Source: Geosiphon pyriformis (Eukaryota > Glomeromycota > Glomeromycetes > Archaeosporales > Geosiphonaceae). Taken from it: 64,000 nt of DNA. This document shows, piece by piece, positions 33,577 to 43,343 of the stretch (position 1 is its first letter; each line of letters starts with the position of its first letter). The notes beneath the pieces are model-generated. The model was given only the letters and a program-made list of their open reading frames with translations, ran no database searches and was not told the DNA's origin. Where the stretch lies: positions 219,483 through 283,482 of the forward strand of contig JAAOMT010000082.1 of NCBI GenBank assembly GCA_016748015.1. The letters are read 5' to 3'. Both the position numbers and the translations under genes were made by a program.

Positions 33577-34548
33577 TATTACCAGAGATTTTTGGTCTCT
33601 TTTCTTAAATGTTGTTGATGTCTGTTCATTGTAAATTCACGTTTTCTGGATGTGGTTGAATCTCCAATAACTGAATTTATCTTCAAATTATCTCTTATAA
33701 TTTGAACTGCTGGGCTTATAAGTAGAATAACCAATTCCTTGCCAGTTACTTTATGTAGTTACATTGTAGTAAACATCAACTCTTTCCTAGGAATTGCTCA
33801 TTTGGAAGCTCACTAAAAATGTGTAGTTACTTTGCTGTGAAAGTCAACTCTTCTACAGGAATCTTGTCTGTAGGCTACCCTAATAATTGTAATAAGAAAA
33901 GAAAAAAAAAATAAAAAAAATGTAAAAAAAATAGGATTTTATCAAGGGAAACGTTTTTCTATTCAGGCCTAGAGTCACTAACAGTTTACTGAAATTGGTA
34001 GCTAATCAATTTCGAAATGTTAGTTGGATTTTGGGGATTTTCCAAGTACAATAATTAAAGAATTTGGTTTTTTGAATTATTTGATATTTATTTCTTTTTG
34101 TGTGTATAAGAACGGTTTTAAGAGATAAATCTAAAGTAAGATACATTTTTTTGAAGAAAAAAGCTCTTTTTTTATACAACTTGTTGTAGTACTAGTCTAT
34201 GAACTTGCACTTTTTCTCTTTGCTCAAATTTTGGCAAACTAAAGATACATTTTGGTAAACTACAAGTTATTTCGCTGAACTATTGATTAATTTGGGTGAA
34301 CTATTCATAATTTCGGCGAATTTCTGTAAATTTCGGCGAATTTTTGAATATTACAAAGTTCAGAGTATTGTGTAATTTGATCATCCTACTTTCTGTTATA
34401 CTAATTAGATTATTTTAATTGAATCATGATATGTGATAATTGATTAAATAATAAATGATAATTTGAAATGATATTAATATATTAATTAATTATAGGAATT
34501 ATAAAGGTAATTTCATGCTAATTAATAGCTAAAATTCTACTGGTAACA
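33577..34548 (-). repeat. Element E 3' LTR (972 bp)
   Basis: Starts TATTAC (from TGTTAC) and ends GGTAACA. Differs from 52578-53506 by about 18 transitions in the first about 235 bp. Contains repeats of tttcggcgaattt at about 34310-34350 that keep their CpG, unusual in this CpG-poor sequence. Confidence 0.9.
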
Positions 34549-35236
34549 TAATCTCCTCCTCAAGACTGAGCTCCATCGAAGTCCAAGCACTATCTGTAAT
34601 ATTAAGATAGTGATCCAAAATAATTGAAGTAATCTGGTCTAAAAATTGTTGAAATTTCAGTTCTGTGAGTTTGCCAATGTATTGGACTTTCATTGGTTGC
34701 AGTATTGGATTTTGTAGAACATTTTCACAAGTATTAAACAAATCATAGAGTCTAAAAGCTGCTCTAAGTTTGTAGCAAGTGTTTGTCAGTCCAGCTGCTG
34801 TTTTGAATTCATTGTAGATTTGTTTTTGTATAGCTTCAGGAGTGAGATTTGTTGCTTCAAGTTCTAGTTTTCGTTCATAAAGTGTCTTTCCAATGTAAAA
34901 GTATTTATAGATAGAAGTGTGTTCATTGTTCTGTTCATTGAGAAGTAGTAGAAGTTTTTGTTGCATTGTAGCATTTGATAGAATTTCAATAGGGGCAATT
35001 AAAAGATTTTTTTCTAGTGCTTGCTTCAAAAGTCTTGGTAACCTATTTTCAGAGTGACTTCTTGTTTTTCTTCTATAGGGGTGATAGTTCTGTAGATGAT
35101 TTGCTACTGGAGCTGTGGTTTTTTTCTGAATGTAATTAATTTGACTTCCATTAATCGTTATGGATAAGTCAGAAAGTGTTTTTAAGGCTAAAATTAACTT
35201 TTGGAATATTTGTTGAATATTTCGGGGAATAATCAT
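34529..35236 (-). CDS. Element E ORF3, intact, unknown function
   Basis: The only uninterrupted ORF3: 235 codons from ATG 35236 to TAG 34529. The first half has I-x-I-N-G-S-Q-I-N-Y (27-35) and a basic stretch R-R-K-T-R-S-H (55-61). The second half has Y-F-Y-I-G-K-T-L (112-119), A-A-F-R-L-Y-D-L-F (159-167) and Y-I-G-K-L-T-E-L-K-F-Q-Q-F (186-198), the points shared with families 2 and 3. It ends with an acidic tail and about seven residues read from the LTR. No signal peptide, membrane segment or cysteine motif, which argues against an envelope protein. Its survival may only mean a short target for stops. Confidence 0.75.
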   Translation of the reverse strand: MIIPRNIQQIFQKLILALKTLSDLSITINGSQINYIQKKTTAPVANHLQNYHPYRRKTRSHSENRLPRLLKQALEKNLLIAPIEILSNATMQQKLLLLLNEQNNEHTSIYKYFYIGKTLYERKLELEATNLTPEAIQKQIYNEFKTAAGLTNTCYKLRAAFRLYDLFNTCENVLQNPILQPMKVQYIGKLTELKFQQFLDQITSIILDHYLNITDSAWTSMELSLEEEIMLPVEF

Positions 35237-35382
35237 AATAAAATTGACTAATTATGAAAAGAGAGAATAAGAAAAATTATTTTTGGGATATGGGGTTTTT
35301 TATTTGTTTTTGGGTTTGGGTGTTTTTGTAATTTATTTACTATTTTTGTCTTTGTGTTTTTATTGGAGAATTATTGTAAAAT

Positions 35383-36744
35383 TTAAGTGTTTAAGTTTGG
35401 TTGTTGTTCTATTATAATTATTGGTTCTAAATTTTGGAGAATATCTTTAGGATTAATTAAAGGGGAATGTGTACCAATTTGTGAAATTAATGGTTCAGGA
35501 TTGTTTCTGGAATGATAGTGTTTCAATCTGTTTTCATGTGCAACTTTTGCTAGTATTTTGTTATCAAGTCTTAATTTGTATGATCCATTGCCTAGAATTT
35601 CGTAAATATAGAATAGTCCATCCTATTTGTTTTCAAATTTTCTACTCCATTGTTTTTCAGCCTTAGTTCTGTGTAAGAGAACTTTTATCTCCAATTTTTA
35701 ATTTGTGAGTTATGGGTGGTAATTTGTTGTCATGTCTTTCTTTTTGTTGAGCTTGGGAATGTTCAATATGAGTTGCTGCTATCCTTCTTTTTCCTTTCAG
35801 TGTACTAAGAAGAGTGTAGGTTCTTCTTTGGAGTGTTTCTTGAAAGTTTTTTTCATTGATTGGTTGCACTGGATATGTTTCCACTGTGAAATTAATTGGT
35901 AATATTGCTGTCCTTCTATAAGTAAGATCAAATAGTATGTGTTTCATAGTATCTTGTTTTAGTGTTCTGTATGCTAGTAACACTGATGGAATAAAGATAT
36001 TCTATTCCTGCTCAAAGTCTGTTAAGACTTTGGCTAGAGATTCACACAATGTTCTGTTAAAACGTTCTACAAATCCATTTGTTTAAGAGTGATAAAGTGA
36101 TGATAGAGGTCTTTTGACATTGAATTGTTCACAAAATGTGTTCCTTGATCAGATAAAAGTTCAATTGGGCATTCATGTCTACAGATAATGTCTTCATAGA
36201 TGAAATTTGCTACTGATTTTGCATCTGCTCTTTGGATGGCTCTAGCTTTAGGCCATTTGATAAGATAATCCACTGCAACTGCAATATAATAATTTCCTTG
36301 GGTTGTGATAAGTAATGGTCTGACTAAATCAATTCCAACTCTGTCAAACGGTTGTCCAACTTTGATTGGATTTAAAAGTTCTGTGGGGTGAGTTTCTCTT
36401 CTTTTTTGACAACTCTCACAAGATTCTACATATTGTTGAATGTCTTTTTACATGTGAGGCCAAAAATAATGTTCAAGGGTTCTTTGAATTGTTCCATCTC
36501 TTTCCAAGTGTGCTGAAGATGGATTTGTGTACATGTTGTATAAAATTGTTTCTTTTTCATTTTTTTGTACTAATCTGAGTGGTTGATTTGGGTTTCTGTG
36601 ATTTTTATAATAGATTTTGTTCTGGTGTATAAAATATTGCTTTAATTGGTATTGTAAACGATGTTTTTCACTTGGAGACCAGTTTTCTGGCATGGTAAGA
36701 GTCTCCAAATAATTTTTAAGATTGCTGTAATTTCTGGAATCCAT
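35383..36744 (-). pseudogene. Element E integrase (ORF2), broken
   Basis: ATG at 36744 (M-D-S-R-N-Y-S-N-L) about 57 nt after the RNase H stop. Open pieces: 36448-36744 (N-terminal, with the zinc His region), 36067-36273 (core, L-L-S-D-Q-G-T-H-F) and 35663-35983 (C-terminal). A deletion follows the second catalytic Asp, removing about 14 codons of core, and frames change. Ends ...Q-P-N-L-N-T then TAA at 35383. Confidence 0.78.
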
Positions 36745-36801
36745 TCTTGTTTGGTTATTTTGTTAGTAGGTTAGTAAGTTGTAGTGGAATTGTTGTTGGT
36801 A

Positions 36802-38174
36802 TTAATCTTGTCTCATTCTTGAGAGGCTATTAACATTGGTATGTAGTTTTCTTGGTTTGTGGTATACAATATATCTGTAGTCTGCTAGGAAGTCATTCCA
36901 TTGAAACTGTTTGGCACTTTGTTCAGTTTTCTTTTTATTGAGCCATTTGAGGCCAATGTTGTCTGTTATTATGTCAAATTCTTTTCCATTCTTCAAATAT
37001 TGTTAAAAATGTTTAAGAGCCCAAATAACTGCAGCAGCTTCTAATTCAGTTGAGCTATATTTTAGTTCTGTTGGTTTGAGTGTTCTACTAGCATAAGTGA
37101 TGACTTGTTTTTGCCCATTTTCATCTACTTGTGATAAGATGGCACCAAATGCTATGTGTAAAGCATCAGTGGCTAGTTGAAATTATTTGTTGAAGTCTGG
37201 GTAAGCAAGAACTGGGGCTGTTGTCAGCTTTGTTTTGAGCGTTTCAAATGCTTTTTGTTGTTTTTCAGTCTATTTGTATGGCACATTTTTATTGGTAAGA
37301 TAATTGAGTGGTTTGGCAATTTCTGAGAATTCTTTGATGAATTTTTGATAATAGAAGGCTAATCCTACAAATTCTTGTAGCTCTGTGGTATTTTTGGGGG
37401 TTTAGAAGTTTTTGACAACACTGATTGTTCCAGGGTTTGGTTTGACTCCATCTTTGCTAACAATGTGTCCAAGAAAGATTAAGCTTGTTTTTCTAAAGTG
37501 ACATTTCTCAATATTCAACTTCAATCCTGCTTTCCGTAATCATTGAAAAACTTCTTGCAGGTGAATAAGATGGGCTTCAAAGCTTGGTGAGTACACATTA
37601 GTATCATCAAGGTAAACAACTACTGATTGCTATAAGAGTCCTTCATATACAACATCTATGAGTCGTTGGAATGTTGCTGGTGCATTACAGAGTTCAAAAG
37701 GCATAACATTAAACTCATAGTTTCCTCCTTGGGTGGTAAATGCTGTTTTGGGTCGGTCTTTTGGGTCCATTTTGACTTGCCAGTATCCACTTTCCAAGTC
37801 TAGAGTTGAGAAGAACTTGGTCTTTCCTAGAGCATCTAGCATGTCATCAATTCTTGGAAGAGGGTAGGCATCTCCAATTGTAATACTATTTAGTTGTCTA
37901 TAATCAACACAGAATCTGATTTTTCCATTTTTCTTTTAACTAAAACTACTGGTGAGACCTAAGAACTTTTTGATGGTTGAATCAATCTGTTATTGAGCAT
38001 TCTTTGGACCTCTTCTCTGATGAATTGGATGCTGGCAGGTGGCACTTCATAAACTTGTTGATGTTTTGATAGGGCATCTCCTGTATGGATCTGATGTTGA
38101 ACAATGTCTGTTTTTCCCAAGTCATTGTTGTCTTTTGCAAATATATCTGCAAATTCAGCTATCAATTGTTTCAA
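36802..38174 (-). pseudogene. Element E reverse transcriptase and RNase H, broken
   Basis: RT pieces: 37959-38174 (L-I-A-E-F-A-D-I-F-A, lead-in and fingers), 37630-37842 (L-D-L-E-S-G-Y-W-Q-V, F-N-V-M-P-F-E-L-C-N-A-P-A-T-F). The Y-L-D-D box is present at about 37597 after a TAG at a Trp codon. RNase H: I-L-S-Q-V-D-E-N-G, Y-A-S-R-T-L-K-P-T-E-L-K-Y. It ends ...R-M-R-Q-D then TAA (36802). One indel near 37900 changes frame. Confidence 0.8.
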
Positions 38175-38186
38175 TTGTCTTTGTTG

Positions 38187-39170
38187 TTAAGGTTCTAAGG
38201 GACTCATGTTGATTCGAGAGAGTTTTTCTTTCACAAAGTGGTAGTTTTTAGTAGTGGGAATGATATTTGGATTTGGGAGTAAAGTGTGCCTTACAATTTC
38301 GATGAAATTAAAGACAATTTGAGGGTTTTCATCTTGAAAAATATTGCTGTGTATGATTCCAATCTCTAGTTTGTTTAATAAAACAATAGAGTAATTATTG
38401 GGGTTGTAGAATGTAACTCGAAATTTTTTCATTCTTTTGGGAATATAAATGTTTGGAATTGAGATTTTATGCTTCAAACAGATTTGTTCATTGGATTCAA
38501 AGATTTGTTGTGTGGTGGTGGGTTTTGAGCAAGTATAAATTTCGTGATGTTCTCTAAAAGGTGAAATGATAATTGGCTGGAGAAGTTGAAAAATCTGGTG
38601 AGATTCATTTTGTGTATTAAGAGCTATGTTTACTGGGACTCTAAATCGTCCAGTTGAACCAAAACTTTGAGTTCCTCTTTCACTTTTTCTCAATTGTTCT
38701 CTGTTGTTTACTGATTGTAATCCCGAAATGTTGATTAAGGGTAAATAAATTGCTTGAGCAATTTTTTCAGCATGTTCAATTTTGAATGGTTTGTCTGTCT
38801 CATTCTGTAACATGATGGTAATGTCTCCAGTATATCCTGCATTTATAACTCCTCCTCTAATATTGATTCCTTTGTTTGCCAATGATGATCTGGAGGCAAT
38901 TTGAATCATTGCTCCTGGTGGAATTTCAAGAGCAATTTTGAGATTGATTTTTGTTAAGGACTTTGGTTGGAGAACCAAAGTATTTTTTCCTGGGTATCTT
39001 AAGTCATATCTAGCATCAATTTCGTGTGCTTTTTCTGGTCTGATTTCTTGGCCATGGTTGTCAAAATATTTAAGTTGTAGAGGTGATTGCTTTTCAAGAA
39101 GATAGATGGAGGTGGTTGGTAGTTTTTCTACTAATTTAGATACTCCAAATTCGATTTCATTTTCTCATTC
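38187..39170 (-). CDS. Element E dUTPase and linker, open frame
   Basis: About 328 codons without a stop; no ATG at its head because it is internal to the polyprotein. Motif 1 D-A-R-Y-D-L (Gly to Arg), motif 2 A-S-R-S-S-L-A-N-K-G-I, motif 3 G-V-I-N-A-G-Y-T-G-D-I (catalytic Asp to Asn), motif 4 E-K-I-A-Q-A-I-Y, motif 5 S-F-G-S-T-G-R. The linker (38187-38620) ends ...I-N-M-S-P-L-E-P before a stop. The two substitutions at key residues make catalysis doubtful. A one-base deletion just upstream (about 39165) cuts it from the Cys-rich region. Confidence 0.82.
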
Positions 39171-39949
39171 TCATCTGGCAGAGGAATGCTAAGAGCATAA
39201 CATTCTAAACACTATTGGTAATCACAAGGCATAGCACATTCTTCACACAATTGAATGTTTATTTGCTCTAATTATTGAATTTGAGCTTCTTTGGTCGAAT
39301 ATGTGTGGCTTGCAATTTGGTGGTAGGTTTCTACTTCATTTTCATAATCAAATTTAGCTAATTCTATAGTATACTCAATATATTCAGCTTCTTTCATTTG
39401 GTGGACTTCTTCTTGGGTGGCTCCATTAATCAATGCTATTGCTAGGTCAAAAATCATTTCAGCATCATGAGAGTAGTGGTAAAGTTTATTGAAAGCACTG
39501 TTGTATGCTGCATCAAATGATGTTTCTCTTCTGACTTTTTCCGAAATTGATAGAGCATATTGACAGGTTTAATTACATACTTCTCCTCTCATTGCTACAT
39601 CAATCCAATTGCATTCTTTTAGTAGCATTTCTCCACATGTAAGGCAAGGAGTTTTGTCCCATTTTCTACTTCTTTTTGGGGATCCAAATTGTTCTCTATG
39701 GCATGCTTTGCAGAAGTAACAAGTGCAAGTTTTGTATTTTTTTTCTGGGGAAATACAGGCTTCTATAGATGAAAGCTTCTTTTTGCAATCTTTGCATTTT
39801 AGTAGAATGTATGGTGGTTCTTTTCGTGGTTCTGGTGTGGAATATCTAACTTTCTTCCATCCCCTTGATTCTTCAAAAATCTCTTGTTCTGTTTCCTCAG
39901 CCCAATTGGATGGTGATCTAAGAGCCATATAGGTTTCAGTGAGTGGCAT
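39171..39949 (-). pseudogene. Element E Cys-rich region and ribbon
   Basis: Nearly complete example: C-K-D-C-K-K-K-L-S-S, a single C, C-x-C, Y-F-C-K-A-C, K-W-D-K-T-P-C-L-T-C-G, M-R-G-E-V-C-N then stop then T-C-Q-Y (39569-39949). It is followed by a helical stretch (39272-39457) and the ribbon C-E-E-C ... C-L-E-C. Same frame as gag and PR of E, so it is part of ORF1. The His/Cys pairs suggest zinc binding; no named family recognised. Confidence 0.68.
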
Positions 39950-40059
39950 TTTCTTCTCTTCTTCAAATTCAAATACTGGAGCTTTTTCTGATTGTTTGTT
40001 AAAGGTACCACAGGTTGCAGGTACTATGATATATTGTTCTTGGTATAAGATTTTAAGTT

Positions 40060-40500
40060 CTTGAGTTTCTCAGTTCAGGTTTGCATTGGCCTTGAAAAGC
40101 CAATTATTTCCAACTAGAGCTTGATATTGGAGTGTATTCATAACAAGAACTTTAACTGAAATGGTGATTCCATTAATTGTAAAGGGGAAATCATCAATTT
40201 TTTTTACTGAAATCTTCTTTATACCATCAGCTGTGACAATAACTGTTTGAGCTGGTCTGTTTATATTTCATATGAGTTGTTGCATCAGCTGATAAGTGAT
40301 GATACTTCCAGCCAATCTACTATCTAAGATTAAGCAAATGGGTTTTCTTTCTACTGTAGCTTCTGTATACATAGCAGTAATTGTTTTTTGTTCATTGACT
40401 GCTGCATTACTAAGCAGAAATAGTGATTCATTTGTTTCAAATTCAAATGAAAATATATCTGACAGATTGGCATTTTGTGCAATTTGAGCTGGTGGAATGG
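40060..40500 (-). pseudogene. Element E retropepsin
   Basis: Lies in the frame 40268-40807 and beyond. Active site L-I-L-D-S-R (Gly to Arg), then L-A-G-S-I-I-T-Y-Q-L-M-Q-Q-L. A stop or indel at about 40265 separates the C-terminal half, which has T-V-I-V-T-A-D-G and L-Q-Y-Q-A-L-V-G-N-N-W-L. Asp is kept. Confidence 0.78.
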
Positions 40501-42409
40501 TGTGGTTGGAAGGGTTTGATCTTGGTGCTGTAACTTCACCTTTAGAAAGTGCAATTTGTTGAAAATCCGATTCCTCTGGTATTGTAAAATAACTGGATTG
40601 AGTGTGATAGTAATTAGGTCTATGCTGACCAAAATTTCGGGAAACCAACTGGTTATTTGAATTGATTCTGTTGTTGTTACTCTGCAATTGATTTTGGGGT
40701 GTAAATTGGTTATGTTGAACCAATTTTCTTGCTGGTACTTGATATTGTTGAGTGGGTGGTGTCTGATATGGCTGAATTGGTAAAGGTTGCTGATATTGTT
40801 GCTGCATTGGTTGTGGAGCTGGTAAATAGTAACTGTTTTGATTTTGTGGTCTTGGTGAATAATAGGTTGGTGGTGGAGATTGGTAATAAGATTGTTGTGG
40901 TGAAAAGTAACATTGATTACTCCTGTTTTGCTAGTCTCTTTGTAATTTCCTACAATCTCGTTTCCAGTGTCCTGGAATTCCACAATAATGACAATTTTGA
41001 GATTGGTTGTTGGATGGTAATCCAAAATTGTTTTGGTTGTGTCATTGTGGGAGTTGATATCTTTGTGGTTGTTGTTGGTTTGTGAAATAGCTTTCAACCT
41101 TTTTTGTGAGTTGGTCTATCTTCTCTTCAGCTGTTGAGCTGGTTTCTCCAATTGCAAGATTTACAAGCTTGGTGTGATTTGTTTCTTCCAATGCTATTTC
41201 ATAGCTCTTTGTATGTCTAATAGTAGTTGCTAAGTCTGCTAGAGCATGTGGATGGACTTTCTTAATCAGTTTGTCTTTTAACCCTGCTATAAACTGATCC
41301 AGAATTTGAGCATCAGAATAGTAGTTATTGGTTTCCAATTGTCGAATCCATCTGAGAAGTTTGTTAAATCTTCCAAGATAGGTCATAACAGTTTCAGATG
41401 TTTCTTGTTTGATATTGTGAAAGCAGTTTCTGAGAGTGATAGAGGTATTGTTGTCAGTAAATTGTTGTAGAAAAGCATCTTTGAATGCTTGCCAGTTTTC
41501 AAATGATTTTTCTAAATTTTCAAACCATTCTCCTGCCATTCCTTGGAGAAAGTAGGGAATTGCTTTGAGCATTCTTACTGCGATCCAACCATTTGCATCT
41601 CCTGCTTTTTGAACTTTGTTAAGCCATTCTTAAGGACTGGTATCATTGTCTTCACTAGTGAATTCTGGGATTTTTGCAATGTAAGCAGTTGCCATTTCTT
41701 CTTTATTTTCTGTAATTTCTTCTGGTTTTGATTCAGTTTCTTTACTTTCCAAGCTTTCTGAATGATTACTTTTGTTTTCCTGTAAGTAATTAATGATATT
41801 GGCACTTGTTGATATTGGTTCCTGCTGTTGAATAGGGTTTCTAGGTGACTGAAAATCTTCTGGTCTGGAGAAGCAGTTGAGTGGTGAATTTGGTGTTTGT
41901 GGTTGAATAAGTAAAATTGGAAATAGTGTAATAGAAAGTGGTAATTTGACACTAATTTCTTGTTCAGGTGTTCACAAGTGTTTGGCAATTGTCTTTTGTA
42001 GTATTGGAGTGTTTGGAGTGGTTTTTGAGTATTGCTTCAATCTTTGTTTGTCTTTGTTGCTTGTTTCTGTCTTTGATTCAAAGTCAAAAGAGTATTTAGA
42101 CTGTACTGAGTATTTTTCTTCACAATATGCAATAATGTTAAAATTAAGTTCTTGGAAGTAGGTAGCAAGTGTTTTACTGTTTAGGTCTTCTGTCCCCAAT
42201 TGTAAATAGTGCACTAAATTATTGTATAGATTGCTTTTAACTTCTGAAATGTTGTAGTTTCCAAAAAGATAATTGTTGATGCAGTTTTTAATGTATTGGT
42301 ATACTGATTTCTTGACAACTTCAATTCCATCTGGAATGTTGAATCTTTGCTTGCAGTGGGTGTAAATTGACTGGTAATACTCTAGAGTTGCTGTGTCTGG
42401 TGTGGTCGC
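40501..42409 (-). pseudogene. Element E gag, start removed by element F
   Basis: Open from GCG 42409 for about 145 codons, then a frame break near 41990. The capsid is well kept at 41042-41572 (W-F-E-N-L-E-K-S, Y-L-G-R-F-N-K-L, L-D-Q-F-I-A-G-L-K-D). Zinc knuckle intact at 40952-40993 (C-H-Y-C-G-I-P-G-H-W-K-R-D-C). A Gln/Pro-rich tail follows. Capsid, tail, PR and Cys-rich pieces share one frame. The GTG that should precede GCG is at 52529-52531 beyond element F. Confidence 0.8.
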
Positions 42410-43281
42410 TGTTATTCATAGAAATATAAGAAATATATTAGCATAATTATTAGCCAATCAGAAGTAAGTGTAGTAAATGTGGAATTCCAGGATTCCTCTT
42501 AGGAATTGCAGGATTCCAGGAATTTCAGGATTCCTAATGAGGAATTGCAGAATTCCAGAATTCCTCTCAAAGGAATTGCAGGATTCCAGGAATTTCAGGA
42601 TTTCTGTTGTGAAGAGTCGAGGAATTGCGGAATCCCAATTATGTATATATAGCAGTAGTATTAGAAACAGAAAAGACAAAATCGATACCACAGAATCCTT
42701 AGCCAAGAAACCAATCATCAAATAAATAATTATTCTATTTCTCAATCCACTCTTTACTATCAACCCTTTATGTTGATAGTAATTGATACTTAACTATGCT
42801 AAAACAATAGCTCTTGATCATAGCTATTGATGAAATACTAATGTACCGAATTGCCTTGGCTTATTTCTTTATTTTCTTTAATTTTATTTTCTTTCTTTCT
42901 TTGATTTTGTTGTTATATACTAATTGAGTAAAAAGATTAAGCACTGAGTTATTGATGTCAAGGATAGCCTGGTAAAAGACTCAGAAATAAGGGTAGAATT
43001 ATATATATATTAACAGATAGCTTACCAGAAAGGCATGACTGCCAGAGTAAATCCAGCCACCAAGCTGAGAAAGAAATTGGGCATAATTGCGACTCCAAAA
43101 AAACTACTATTATCAACACTAAATCTCTGTCCATTATACAAAAAACTCCACAAAAAAATCTTCAGATCAACCAAAACCTTCAGATACCATACCTTTCACA
43201 CATCATTCATGAAAATAGCTTTTGAGTACCAAGTTACAGGTTTGTTATTCAATTTAACAACAGAAATAATCACTTGTAACA
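42410..43281 (+). repeat. Element F 5' LTR (872 bp)
   Basis: Sense orientation of the family 2 LTR: starts TGTTATTCATAG, ends CTTGTAACA. GGAATTCC-word cluster at 42475-42640, followed by TATATATAGCAG at about 42643, a possible TATA box. The antisense strand gives the short ORFs noted in B and C LTRs. Confidence 0.9.
42475..42640. repeat. GGAATTCC-word cluster in element F LTR
   Basis: Repeats of ggaattgcagg, attccagg and atttcagg in alternating order, about 8-17 bp apart, just upstream of the TATATATA at 42643. The position relative to a candidate TATA box would fit a promoter element, but this is inference only. Confidence 0.65.
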
Positions 43282-43283
43282 TT

Positions 43284-43300
43284 TGGTGCTCTCTGTGAGG
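43284..43300 (+). other. Element F primer-binding site
   Basis: TGGTGCTCTCTGTGAGG, starting two bases after the LTR. Best-preserved primer site of family 2. The complementary tRNA 3' end would read ...AGAGAGCACCA; I cannot assign the tRNA from the window. Confidence 0.78.
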
Positions 43301-43343
43301 TATAATCCTACAGAAAACCAGCACTAACAACACCAAACCAAAA

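Noticed and set aside
33571-33600. 33577-34548 as a solo LTR
   Set aside because: A partner LTR at 52578-53506 with the same ATGG flank and a full internal region shows a complete element.
34529-35236. ORF3 as an envelope gene
   Set aside because: Position fits, but there is no signal peptide, membrane anchor, cleavage site or Cys pattern.
40729-41085. Plus-strand Val-rich ORF in element E (similar at 19195-19449)
   Set aside because: Antisense of the gag Asn/Gln-rich tail, in both family 1 copies at the same place.
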